NCBI GenBank assembly: GCA_003132865.1
Contig: PKYZ01000412.1
Coordinates: 1 to 15,106, forward strand
Origin: Bryobacterales bacterium
GTDB taxonomy: Bacteria > Acidobacteriota > Terriglobia > Bryobacterales > Bryobacteraceae
DNA length: 15,106 bases
Direction: 5' to 3'
Shown here: piece after piece, positions 1-6,450 of the stretch
Numbering within the stretch: the first letter of the stretch is position 1
How the letters are laid out: each line of letters starts with the position of its first letter
Made by a program: the position numbers and the translations under genes
The notes under the pieces: generated by a model
What the model was told of the DNA's origin: nothing
What the model saw: the letters and a program-made list of their open reading frames with translations, nothing else
Databases searched by the model: none

Positions 1-390
1 CACTTTTCGGATAGGAGCCCTTCTGAAGTAGGGGGAACTCCAGATAGATTGCGTCAGTATGTTGCAGGATTGGCCGGAGATCTTTTTGCTGTCCTAATAG
101 AGGTCGGGGAGAAACTGGAAGCTCCGATCATAACCTCTGATCGATACATGGAGACATTATTGCGGGACCCAGACCCGAGAGTCACGACCCGCGCATCAGA
201 GCGAAAGATTGAAGGTCGCCTAAAAGATGCCTATTTGCGCGCCAGAGACATCGGCGTACTACCCGGATGTGTTTCATGGTCAACATCTATTGAAGATGTG
301 GGGGAGGTGAGAGCTAGAATCTGGGACCTCGGAATTTTGAGCGAAGCGCTTAGGGAGCGCTTTCCTGATCTTCCCGTCGGCTCCGGGTGA
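1..390 (+). CDS. Unrecognised protein, C-terminal part (5' end outside window)
   Basis: The reading frame is open from the first base of the window to a TGA at 388-390, so this is most likely the last ~129 residues of a longer gene. A TTG at 49 could serve as an internal start, but it has no clear ribosome binding site and nothing stops the frame upstream of it. The visible part is hydrophilic and mixed alpha-helical in character, rich in Arg, Glu and Asp, with no membrane segment and no motif I recognise. Its codon use is less GC-biased than that of the core genes further right, in keeping with an accessory region. It converges on the minus-strand gene ending at 433. No function is proposed. 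That it is a real coding sequence is likely but not certain. Confidence 0.5.
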   Translation, partial: HFSDRSPSEVGGTPDRLRQYVAGLAGDLFAVLIEVGEKLEAPIITSDRYMETLLRDPDPRVTTRASERKIEGRLKDAYLRARDIGVLPGCVSWSTSIEDVGEVRARIWDLGILSEALRERFPDLPVGSG

Positions 391-432
391 TAGACTCGGG
401 CGCGTTGGCGAGCTTCGCAAGTGTTGACCGGA

Positions 433-984
433 TCAATCAACCCCGAAGCAGAACACCGCTGGCCCATAGGGGTGCCCGGCGGCGTATTCTCCGGGCGCAA
501 GCCCGGTGGTGGTCATTTTCAACGATGAGGTTCCATACTTGGAGAAATCGACTGGTAGCATGCCTTCGGCGGGAGTTGTGGTGGTAGAGGCCCCGAGCGG
601 TGAGGCGTGGCCCGACATCATTACCAACTCCCGCGTCTTCTTCTTGGGCTTCAGCTTACGCAGGCAAAAGATCGTATTTGGGTCTATTGCCGAGACAGGC
701 ATTACGGAGCGCACGATAAAATCCAGCTTTTCGCCGCTGTTGAATCGAACTGGGGATTTCGCTCCGGGGAACTCTGAAGCGGTCTTCATGCTCATCACAA
801 TAAATCCGTGGGCGCCGCCCTTGATCGCGGCTGCCTGCCGCTCTAGGGGAACAAGGCTTCCATTGTCGAGGCGATAGAAGATATCGGCCATGTCGGGTTC
901 TGGCGGCTGCTGCGCCACAACGGGCGCGCCACAGGTCGCAATAAGCAGGCAAAGCAGAAGCACCGCGTGCTGAAGTGTACGCAC
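433..984 (-). CDS. Secreted hypothetical protein
   Basis: An N-terminal hydrophobic stretch (HAVLLLCLLIATC, then a PVVAQ cleavage-like site) looks like a Sec signal peptide, so the product is probably periplasmic or extracellular. The mature part is ~155 residues. It has a Lys-rich patch (KLKPKKKTREL) and ends in a segment of the type 'GLAPGEYA...VFCFGVD', with a Cys near the end. I know this ending from small exported proteins of unknown role in soil bacteria, but I cannot name a family. I chose the GTG at 984 because it places the signal peptide at the N terminus; the frame is open up to a TTG at 1044. Neither start has a good Shine-Dalgarno. A TATACT sequence at 991-996 (minus) lies close upstream and would fit a near-leaderless transcript, but no -35 box matches. 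Confidence 0.55.
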   Translation of the reverse strand: MRTLQHAVLLLCLLIATCGAPVVAQQPPEPDMADIFYRLDNGSLVPLERQAAAIKGGAHGFIVMSMKTASEFPGAKSPVRFNSGEKLDFIVRSVMPVSAIDPNTIFCLRKLKPKKKTRELVMMSGHASPLGASTTTTPAEGMLPVDFSKYGTSSLKMTTTGLAPGEYAAGHPYGPAVFCFGVD

Positions 985-1026
985 GGGCAAAGTATAGCAC
1001 CATTCGCCCGTAACGGGTGGTGTCTG

Positions 1027-1048
1027 AAACTTGCGTTGACGCAAGTTT
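1027..1048 (-). terminator. Hairpin, probable terminator of the 62-aa gene
   Basis: This is a perfect 9-bp inverted repeat (AAACTTGCG / CGCAAGTTT) with a 4-nt loop, 11 nt past the stop codon of the minus-strand gene that ends at 1060. On the minus strand the stem ends in TTT but no longer U-tract follows, so intrinsic termination would be modest. A transcript from the plus strand could also use it. Confidence 0.45.
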
Positions 1049-1059
1049 CGCCGTGGCTT

Positions 1060-1248
1060 TTAGGTCTCCTTTGGCGTCGTGACCACCCGGAATATAGCAA
1101 CGCTCTCCTTGCCAATCTTCACGCGCTTTACCAGTGTGGCTTTGAAGGCATGCCCGGTTGGGCTGAGAAGTCGCCATGCTCTTCCGGTTCGCATCTTTTC
1201 ACCGCGCTTGGCCGTAACGTCCTGGACGTTCGTTTTGATCTTCGCCAT
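1060..1248 (-). CDS. Small basic hypothetical protein (62 aa)
   Basis: ATG at 1248, TAA at 1060. The product is small, strongly basic (many Lys and Arg) and has no signal peptide or membrane segment, so it is probably cytoplasmic. The pattern suggests a compact beta-rich fold: KIKTNVQDVTAKRGEKM, then WRLLSPTGHAFKATLVKRV, then ESVAIFRVV. I do not recognise a family. The frame is open upstream to 1302, but the Met at 1248 is the natural start. No good ribosome binding site is visible. It is transcribed divergently from the DUF3800 gene, with 97 bp between the starts, and is followed by a hairpin terminator. The gene is bracketed by the same 11-mer, GACGCAAGTTT, at 1038-1048 and 1267-1277. It is a real gene more likely than not. 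Confidence 0.5.
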   Translation of the reverse strand: MAKIKTNVQDVTAKRGEKMRTGRAWRLLSPTGHAFKATLVKRVKIGKESVAIFRVVTTPKET

Positions 1249-1279
1249 TGGCAAATCGTACCACCCGACGCAAGTTTTT

Positions 1280-1292
1280 GGCACCTGGTGCC
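1280..1292. promoter_or_regulatory. Palindrome in divergent intergenic region
   Basis: GGCACC-T-GGTGCC is a perfect 6-bp dyad around one central base. It lies between the divergent 62-aa gene (start 1248) and the DUF3800 gene (start 1346), where a dimeric repressor could act on both. No known operator consensus is recognised, and the regulatory role is inferred from position alone. Confidence 0.25.
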
Positions 1293-1345
1293 CGCAACGC
1301 ACCAGATCCGGCCGCCCCCGCTGGTGTTACCTTTGGGGGTGGCGG

Positions 1346-2254
1346 ATGAAAATCGCCCATGAATTGACAGGTATTTCTTTTGGGCGATATCGCCAAGGGG
1401 TATCTGTGCCATTGCGTGTCTATTTTGATGGAAGCGGCAAAGAAGAGAACGACGCGGTAATAACCGTGGCAGGATTCTTCGCCGACGCGAAACTCTGCGA
1501 AGCGGTAGAGGATGACTGGGAAATCGCCACCGGCAGCAGGGTATTTCACCTTGCGGACTTCGGCACGAGATCTTGCCAGTTGGGATCTGGGCAGTGGAAC
1601 ATCGGAAAGCGGGTGGAATTTCTGAAGCGCCTAGCGGGCATAGTCAATCGACCTGGATGTAAAGTTGTTAGCGCCTCGATTGAGATCGCGCCCTACTTGT
1701 CCTTTATAGCCAAAAGCCCACATGCCCACGTGAACGGTCCTGCATTTTCGGGCTGTGCTCAGGCCTGCGTTCAAGTGACAGAACTGCTGATAAACAGACT
1801 TGGAATGTGGAAAGATCGTGTGGCATACGTCTTTGAATTAGGGGATCGCCAGCATGAGATACACAAAATGTTTAGTGATTGGATGGACACGAAAAGCAGC
1901 CTGAGCGGTTTACGTGGAATATCTTTTGAGTCGAAACAGACTACGCTGTTACAAGCGGCTGACTTAGCAGCCGGGGTTGTGCAGAAATGCCTGATATCTG
2001 CTCATGCAGCATTGCCGTGCCTGGACGGCGGAAATAGTAAGACCTATCTATACGTTTATGAGCACCATTACTCTGCTGACGGGGTGACGTCGGCGGTTGT
2101 GTCTGGACACGACCACGACGGTTGCCAGATCATCAACCAAAAGACCTTTGCTGTTTTGGACAGGGCAAGCACGGAGTTTTTTCAACGGCACCCAGAGGTA
2201 GAGAAGAAGCGGCTTAAGCAGTCACCATACAGACCGAAACCAAAGAAGCGCTAA
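1346..2254 (+). CDS. DUF3800 domain protein
   Basis: This 302-aa protein carries the hallmarks of the DUF3800 family (PF12686). Near the N terminus an acidic motif YFDGSGKE (residues 26-33) is followed by a hydrophobic strand (AVITVAGFFA), and LQAADLAAG (about 202-210, Asp206) sits toward the C terminus. The family is thought to have an RNase H-like fold and is common in prophages, islands and defence-rich regions, but its biochemical role is not established. The spacing of Asp29 and Asp206 fits a metal-binding pair (inference). I chose the ATG at 1346 because a GGGGG run lies 7-11 nt upstream; the frame is open to 1079, but the added residues look like non-coding shadow. The C terminus is very basic (RPKPKKR). 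Codon use is less GC-rich than in the core genes, suggesting transfer. Confidence 0.8.
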   Translation: MKIAHELTGISFGRYRQGVSVPLRVYFDGSGKEENDAVITVAGFFADAKLCEAVEDDWEIATGSRVFHLADFGTRSCQLGSGQWNIGKRVEFLKRLAGIVNRPGCKVVSASIEIAPYLSFIAKSPHAHVNGPAFSGCAQACVQVTELLINRLGMWKDRVAYVFELGDRQHEIHKMFSDWMDTKSSLSGLRGISFESKQTTLLQAADLAAGVVQKCLISAHAALPCLDGGNSKTYLYVYEHHYSADGVTSAVVSGHDHDGCQIINQKTFAVLDRASTEFFQRHPEVEKKRLKQSPYRPKPKKR

Positions 2255-2262
2255 GGGCCAAC

Positions 2263-2357
2263 CTACGCCGGCAGTTCTTTGGGCTCCCAGACGTGATCGG
2301 TGATCCCGGCTTCCATGGCGGGCGTGATGCGAAGGTTCCACACGGGTCCACATTTCG
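2263..2357 (-). pseudogene. Transposase C-terminal remnant
   Basis: Read on the minus strand in the frame ending with the TAG at 2263-2265, this stretch gives NLRITPAMEAGITDHVW followed by EPKELPA and stop. The phrase 'LR(I/V)TPAMEAG(I/V)TD..W..EEL' is, as I remember it, a common C-terminal tail of IS1-like and related DDE transposases in soil bacteria and cyanobacteria. Only about 30 codons survive, upstream of which the frame (PKCGPVW) soon loses recognisable similarity. The scrap lies directly between the accessory genes on the left and the rph-rdgB group on the right. The assignment rests on motif memory; the IS family is uncertain. Confidence 0.5.
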
Positions 2358-2396
2358 GGAATGCAAGCGTTCGCTGTTTTCCTATCAACGCAACTT

Positions 2397-2978
2397 TCAG
2401 ACACTACCCAGATGCCGGAACAGCGCGCGCAACGCCGCGCCGCGGTGGCTGACCGTCAGCTTACGCTCCGGCGCCGTCTCGCCGAACGAGCAGCCAAACG
2501 GCGGATAGTAGAACAGCGGGTCGTAGCCGAATCCATGCGGCCCGCGCGGCGCCTCCAGGATCTGACCCTCCACCGCGCCGCGAAACGTCCGGAGCAGGCG
2601 CCCACCATCCACCAGCGCAATCACGCAAACGAATCGCGCGGAACGGCCGCGCACGCCGCGCATTCTCTCCAGCAGCAGCCGGTTGTTTGCTTCGTCGGTG
2701 GCGTCGGGCCCGGCGAACCGCGCCGAGTAGACTCCGGGCGCGCCGCCCAGCGCGTCCACTTCCAGACCGGAATCGTCGGCGAACAGCAGCCCCGGCGCGT
2801 GCCGGCCGTAATACTCCGCCTTCAGGATGGCGTTGGCCTCGAATGTGGCGCCGGTCTCGGCGCATGGTGGCAAATCGGCCAGACCAGGCATGGTCTCGAC
2901 CTGGATGCCGCCCTGCTCCGCCGCCAGCCGAAATTCGCGCAGCTTGCCGGGATTGCCCGTGGCGCAGTAGACGGTCAC
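2397..2978 (-). CDS. rdgB: RdgB/HAM1-type XTP/dITP pyrophosphatase
   Basis: The protein hydrolyses non-canonical purine nucleoside triphosphates (dITP, XTP, ITP) to monophosphate and pyrophosphate, keeping deaminated bases out of DNA and RNA in the cytoplasm. At 193 aa it has the normal family length. Motifs in order: TGNPGK (7-12, substrate phosphate loop), [10 protein letters not shown] (45-54), [20 protein letters not shown] (68-87, the family signature with the key Asp pair), FGYDPLF (150-156) and SHRGAAL (177-183). The start is a GTG at 2978 that overlaps the rph stop as GTGA, which points to translational coupling. A longer open frame to 3350 is the antisense-free shadow of rph in another phase. 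The rph-rdgB pairing is a well-known bacterial arrangement. Confidence 0.95.
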   Translation of the reverse strand: MTVYCATGNPGKLREFRLAAEQGGIQVETMPGLADLPPCAETGATFEANAILKAEYYGRHAPGLLFADDSGLEVDALGGAPGVYSARFAGPDATDEANNRLLLERMRGVRGRSARFVCVIALVDGGRLLRTFRGAVEGQILEAPRGPHGFGYDPLFYYPPFGCSFGETAPERKLTVSHRGAALRALFRHLGSV

Positions 2979-3694
2979 GCGATGCGGACCACGCGCTTCT
3001 GAATTTCGACCAGCTCGGCGATGCCGCGCCGCGCCAGCGCCAGCATGCACGCCATTTGCTGGTCGTCGAAGGCGTGGCGCTCGGCGGTGGCCTGAACCTC
3101 CACGAAGCGGCCAGCCCCGGTCATCACCACGTTCATGTCGACGGCCGCCTGCGAGTCTTCTTCGTAACATAGGTCGATCATCGGCTCGCCGCCGAGGATG
3201 CCCACGCTGGTGGCGGCCACATAGTCGATCAACGGCAGGCGCTTGATCATGCCATACTTGACGCACTGCTGGAGAGCCAGCGCCAGGGCCACGAACGCAC
3301 CGGTGATGGAGGCCGTGCGGGTGCCTCCGTCGGCCTGCACTACGTCGCAATCGAGTGTCACGGTGCGCTCACCCAACAGCGCCATGTCCACCACGGCGCG
3401 CAATGAGCGACCGATCAGGCGCTGGATTTCATGCGTGCGGCCGGAAGGCCGGCCTTTATTGACTTCCCGCGGCGTGCGCTTCGTGGTGGCGCGCGGCAGC
3501 ATGGAGTACTCCGCGGTGACCCATCCCTTCCCGCTTCCCCGCAGGAATTGCGGCACGGAGTCTTCCACGGTGGCCGCGCACAGCACGCGCGTATTGCCCA
3601 CGACGATGAGCGTGGATCCTTCCGCGGTCTGCAGGTATCCGGTGGTGATTTCGACCGGACGCATCTGGTCCGGCGCGCGGTTATCAGGTCGCAT
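2975..3694 (-). CDS. rph: Ribonuclease PH
   Basis: RNase PH is a phosphorolytic 3'-5' exoribonuclease that trims tRNA 3' ends, forming a hexameric ring in the cytoplasm. The 239-aa length is typical. Recognisable segments: [16 protein letters not shown] at the N terminus; [14 protein letters not shown] (57-70); [17 protein letters not shown] (85-101); [19 protein letters not shown] (115-133), which holds the phosphate-binding GTR with Arg126; and the acidic pair near D180 and D186. It starts at the ATG at 3694, inside the last 11 bases of the small membrane-protein gene upstream, and overlaps rdgB downstream by 4 bases, so the three genes are probably one transcript. All key motifs appear intact. 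Confidence 0.96.
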   Translation of the reverse strand: MRPDNRAPDQMRPVEITTGYLQTAEGSTLIVVGNTRVLCAATVEDSVPQFLRGSGKGWVTAEYSMLPRATTKRTPREVNKGRPSGRTHEIQRLIGRSLRAVVDMALLGERTVTLDCDVVQADGGTRTASITGAFVALALALQQCVKYGMIKRLPLIDYVAATSVGILGGEPMIDLCYEEDSQAAVDMNVVMTGAGRFVEVQATAERHAFDDQQMACMLALARRGIAELVEIQKRVVRIA

Positions 3695-3824
3695 ATTTCA
3701 TCACGAAGTAAATAAAAAAGAGCACGAGAACGAAGCCCGAAGCCAGCAGGATCACGCACGGAAGGCCGCCTTGCGGCGCGGCGCGGCTCTTCGATTTGGC
3801 TTTTGCGGGTTTGAACTTCGCCAT
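3684..3824 (-). CDS. Small single-pass membrane protein (46 aa) upstream of rph
   Basis: ATG at 3824, TGA at 3684-3686, overlapping the rph start by 11 bases. The N-terminal ~19 residues are basic ([20 protein letters not shown]) and are followed by one long hydrophobic helix ([22 protein letters not shown]), predicting an inner-membrane protein with its charged tail in the cytoplasm. I do not recognise a family. The overlap with rph argues that it is expressed and coupled. Just upstream, an 11-bp sequence is duplicated with a 13-bp period, which creates a three-codon mini-ORF (Met-Ala-Ala-stop, minus 3837-3826) that ends one base before this start codon. No separate Shine-Dalgarno at normal distance is seen. 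It is a likely real but unstudied protein. Confidence 0.65.
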   Translation of the reverse strand: MAKFKPAKAKSKSRAAPQGGLPCVILLASGFVLVLFFIYFVMKYAT

Positions 3825-3843
3825 CCTAAGCGGCCATCCTAAG
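3820..3843. repeat. 11-bp direct duplication at a start codon
   Basis: GCCATCCTAAG occurs at 3820-3830 and 3833-3843, separated by CG. On the minus strand each copy reads CTTAGGATGGC and so supplies an ATG. The downstream ATG starts the 46-aa membrane protein; the upstream one opens a mini-ORF stopped by TAG one base before it. Confidence 0.8.
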
Positions 3844-3875
3844 AAATGGTAACATCCAGCGGATTCGCGCACCCT

Positions 3876-3935
3876 CTCGCTCGAGCCGCGACGCTACCGA
3901 GCCGCGACCGTCAGGGAGCGACGCCCGTCGGGTGT
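3876..3935. repeat. GC-rich dispersed-repeat-like element
   Basis: The 11-mer CGAGCCGCGAC occurs twice, at 3882-3892 and 3898-3908, followed by GTCAGGGAGCG. Read on the minus strand the sequence gives the shadow peptide 'LPDGRGSV', which I remember as widespread in untranslated regions of Solibacter-like Acidobacteria, a mark of a dispersed repeat. Copy number cannot be checked from this window, which holds one copy. Confidence 0.5.
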
Positions 3936-3950
3936 GCAAGAATGTGTAGC

Positions 3951-4328
3951 ATGGCACGCCGCTATTGGATTGTTCTTGCGCTCGTGTCGAGCGCTTGCAG
4001 CCAGCCTCCCCGCAGTGCCGGGAGTGTGTTGCCGGCAAGTGTCGGCGGGGTCTGGCAAAGAAAATCGCTACGCGATATACCGCCGCCGCGGCCCAGCATC
4101 GTCCGCGCCTTCGAGGCGGACTACGAGGGCGCCGGCAAACTGACAGTGACTCTGTACGAAACGAAAGTCTCCGGCACGGCCTTCGAGATGACGCAACATT
4201 GGAGAGCGTCCCCGGACACGGTGTTCTTCGATAAGAGCAGCTACTTCGTGCTGGTGAAGTGGGAGCAGGCGGACCGCAAAGCGCTCACCACTTTCGTGCG
4301 CGGGTTGCAGAAGGAACTGGAGGAATGA
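3951..4328 (+). CDS. Putative small lipoprotein or secreted protein
   Basis: From the ATG at 3951 the product is 125 aa. It begins MARRYWIVLALVSSAC, a short basic n-region, a hydrophobic core and a Cys at position 16. SSAC is a weak lipobox because it lacks Leu or Val at -3, so a lipoprotein is possible but not certain. The mature part (~108 aa) contains a putative strand-rich section (KLTVTLYETKVSGTAFEM) and an aromatic C-terminal half (YFVLVKWEQADRKALTTFVRGLQKEL) ending in an amphipathic helix. I recognise no family. The open frame begins at 3846, but those codons lie inside the GC-rich repeat-like element. The gene diverges from the rph group, and no strong ribosome binding site is seen. 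Confidence 0.6.
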   Translation: MARRYWIVLALVSSACSQPPRSAGSVLPASVGGVWQRKSLRDIPPPRPSIVRAFEADYEGAGKLTVTLYETKVSGTAFEMTQHWRASPDTVFFDKSSYFVLVKWEQADRKALTTFVRGLQKELEE

Positions 4329-5037
4329 GCGGACAGCCTCACGCGCAGCGATAGACGTTTAGACACGACTGGACTGTGGGTGGCACTTCTCCGACATGGG
4401 CGTTCGACGGTACCTGATTCCCGGCATTGCCGACCAGACGGGGCCGTAGCTGCTTCCAAGTTGCTTGGCGAGCAAGAAAGTTCTGGACATTTCGCGCCGG
4501 ATCGGTTACTGTAGTCTGGATGACTGGGCCGGAGCCGGAAGACAACTACCAACGGATTGAGGAACTCTGCGCGCATTGAGTTGCAGGAATGAACCGATGG
4601 CGTAGTTCGCGCGCCGAGTCCGAGCGAGTCACGCAAGTTCAGTCATCCCTAATTGACTGAAAACAATCGCTAAGCACGATCGATTCCCGCGAGTTCCGGA
4701 AAACCTCGTGCTATTATTCATGTCGAGCGAAGAGACACTCACGCTGTCCGAAAAGGCTCCCACACTCGCCGCAAGGTGTTCTGCCGGGGCCGCCCTGGAT
4801 CTTTGACAATTTCAACCGCAGCCGGAGTGATCGCATCGGCTCAAGTAACCGCAATGGCCGCAAGATAACCAATACTCTAATTAAACTCCATAACTACAAC
4901 AAATCAACTTAGATATTTTAGTCGTTTTAAGAATTGGCTCTGTTCGGCAGATTTTATGTGGTCCCAATTCGTGCACAATAACGCCCAACGATGCATAACG
5001 ATGCACAATCCAATTCCGCCCGGCCCAACGTGGAACC
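4329..5037. other. Gene-free 709-bp stretch with an AT-rich core
   Basis: No convincing gene, RNA or mobile element was found here. Open frames on both strands are short or of shadow composition. Positions 4861-4920 contain only 15 G or C in 60 bases, far below the surrounding sequence. Short frames that look slightly protein-like are a 19-codon one starting at 4519 (MTGPEPEDNYQRIEELCAH) and a 28-codon one starting at 4720 (MSSEETLTLSEKAP...). A small direct repeat, CGATGCA, occurs twice just before 5010. The stretch could be decayed mobile DNA between the lipoprotein gene and the dehydratase gene, which converge on it. Confidence 0.5.
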
Positions 5038-6306
5038 TCACCCCCACCAAGTCTCTCCCGGCGCGAGATGCGCCCGCGCCACATCCGGATTCAGCTCGAT
5101 ACCATAGCCGGGCTTATCCTGAATCGTCAGATAGCCGTTTTCCCAAATCGGTCCTTCGTGGATCACCAGGTCCGGCCACCAGTCCACGTAGTTCGCCAGT
5201 TCGTGGATGCGGAAGTTGCGCATGGACGCCGCGGCGTGCGCGGACGCGATGGTGCCCACGGGGCTGGCGGGATTGTGCGCCGCCGTCCAGATGTAATAGT
5301 TGTCGGCGAGATCGGAGATGCGCTTGGATTCGAGCAGCCCGCCGGACTTCGGCACGTCGATGTGCACCCCATCGCAGCCCTGCAGTTCGATCAGCTTGAG
5401 GAAGCCCTGTCGCGTGTACAGATTCTCTCCGGTGCAGATCGGCACGGGCGATTGTCTGCGGACGAATGCCATGGCTTCGGGGTTCTCCGGGGGCACCGGA
5501 TCTTCGAGCCACATGGGCCGGACCTTCTCCAGAGCCTTGGCGAGATCGATGGCGTCGCGTGTGTCGAAGCGCCAGTGGACGTCGATGGCAAACTCGCCAT
5601 CGGGTCCCAGTTCCTCGCGCACAACTTCCATGAGACGGACGATCTGACGGATATCGCCGGCTTTCAGTTGGCGTGTATAGGGATCGTGACCGGGTTCCTG
5701 ATATTGCGGGTCCAGGGCGCGCGGAATGCCGTCGCCCTGAAACTTGAACGCGGTCCAGCCCCACCGCTCCGCGCGCGCTTGGTGCACCAGGTCGCGCCAC
5801 GCGGCGGGGTCTTCGACGTGTTGCTTGGGAAGCTGCATGGTGCGATAGAAGCGCACACGGTCGCGGAAGCGGCCGCCCAGCAGGTTCACCGTGGGCGTTT
5901 CCAGGATGCGTCCGGCGAGGTCCCACAGGGCGATTTCCACGCCGCTGGCGGCCTCTACGGTGACGCCGCCGATGGCGCCCGCGCCTCCATTGCGCATCAG
6001 GATTTTGGTGTACAGCTTGTCCACGTTTAACGGGTCTTCGCCGATCAGCAGTGGCTTGAAGATCTTGGTGATCACGTCTTTAACGCCAGGCCCCCAATAG
6101 GCTTCGCCGATGCCGTAGAGGCCGGCGTCGGTTTCAATCTTGACGAGGTTCCAGTCCCAAGTGCCGCGGACAATCATGCACTTGACGTCCGTGATCTTCG
6201 CCTTGCGGCGCAGGGCTGCCGCGAGCCGTGAGTATGGCGCCGGGAACAGCGGCGCGGCTGCCAGCGCGGAGAGTTGTAAAAACCGGCGGCGATCGAGAGC
6301 GGGCAT
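5038..6306 (-). CDS. Tat-exported enolase-superfamily dehydratase (mandelate racemase / galactonate dehydratase-like)
   Basis: This 422-aa protein has a twin-arginine signal (DRRRFLQLSALAAAP, residues 5-19), so it is probably exported folded. An N-terminal capping domain (about 37-150) precedes a TIM-barrel domain. Metal ligands expected for the superfamily are visible: D242 (in IDVHWRFD), E268 (WLEDPVPPEN) and E294 (CTGENLYTR). H244 in the DVH motif and H344 (AAHNPASPVG) match the acid/base pair of the D-galactonate/gluconate dehydratase branch. The second Lys of the usual KxK motif is Gln (K188-F-Q190), arguing against racemase chemistry and for dehydration of a sugar acid. The substrate is not known. 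The start ATG at 6306 puts the Tat motif at the N terminus. It is transcribed alone, divergent from the ABC operon. Secreted or periplasmic members are frequent in Solibacter-like genomes. Confidence 0.88.
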   Translation of the reverse strand: MPALDRRRFLQLSALAAAPLFPAPYSRLAAALRRKAKITDVKCMIVRGTWDWNLVKIETDAGLYGIGEAYWGPGVKDVITKIFKPLLIGEDPLNVDKLYTKILMRNGGAGAIGGVTVEAASGVEIALWDLAGRILETPTVNLLGGRFRDRVRFYRTMQLPKQHVEDPAAWRDLVHQARAERWGWTAFKFQGDGIPRALDPQYQEPGHDPYTRQLKAGDIRQIVRLMEVVREELGPDGEFAIDVHWRFDTRDAIDLAKALEKVRPMWLEDPVPPENPEAMAFVRRQSPVPICTGENLYTRQGFLKLIELQGCDGVHIDVPKSGGLLESKRISDLADNYYIWTAAHNPASPVGTIASAHAAASMRNFRIHELANYVDWWPDLVIHEGPIWENGYLTIQDKPGYGIELNPDVARAHLAPGETWWG

Positions 6307-6339
6307 GGCACGATTTATAGCACACCTTTGATACGCTGA

Positions 6340-6429
6340 GTGGGTGGCGCACGCTTTAGCGTGCAGCGGCGAACTTCAGTTAGCCGTGCCGGCTGAAAAG
6401 CCGGCTGCAGCCGAGATTGGCTGCCCCAC
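6340..6429. repeat. ~90-bp REP/MITE-like element with three hairpins
   Basis: The element is bounded by GTGGG (6340-6344) and CCCAC (6425-6429). Inside are three perfect inverted repeats: GCACGCT/AGCGTGC (6349-6364), GCCGGCT/AGCCGGC with a GAAA loop (6388-6405), and GCAGCC/GGCTGC (6407-6424). It fills the gap between the divergent dehydratase gene and the ABC operon. I remember sequences of this kind as abundant intergenic repeats in Solibacter-like genomes. In the transcript of the ABC operon it would form a structured leader; it may also act as a terminator or mRNA-stability element. Confidence 0.7.
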
Positions 6430-6450
6430 AAGATGGTGTTTGGGGGATCG

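Noticed and set aside
991..996. TATACT as a promoter -10 box for the secreted protein gene
   Set aside because: No acceptable -35 hexamer at 16-19 bp spacing, so it is noted but not called.
2361..3002. 213-codon open frame on the plus strand
   Set aside because: Antisense shadow of rdgB; composition is Arg/Ala-rich and no motif is present.
4241..4636. 131-codon minus-strand frame overlapping the lipoprotein gene end
   Set aside because: Ser/Arg-rich shadow composition, no ribosome binding site, no domain.
4803..4808. TTGACA as a -35 box
   Set aside because: No -10-like sequence at the right distance and no gene follows.
4757..4912. Open frame reading LPHSPQGVLPGPPWIFDNFNR and onward to a TAG
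   Set aside because: It looked protein-like for a moment but has no start, no binding site and no family resemblance, and it runs into the AT-rich core.
5068..6030. 320-codon open frame on the plus strand
   Set aside because: It lies wholly antisense to the enolase-superfamily gene, which has all family residues.
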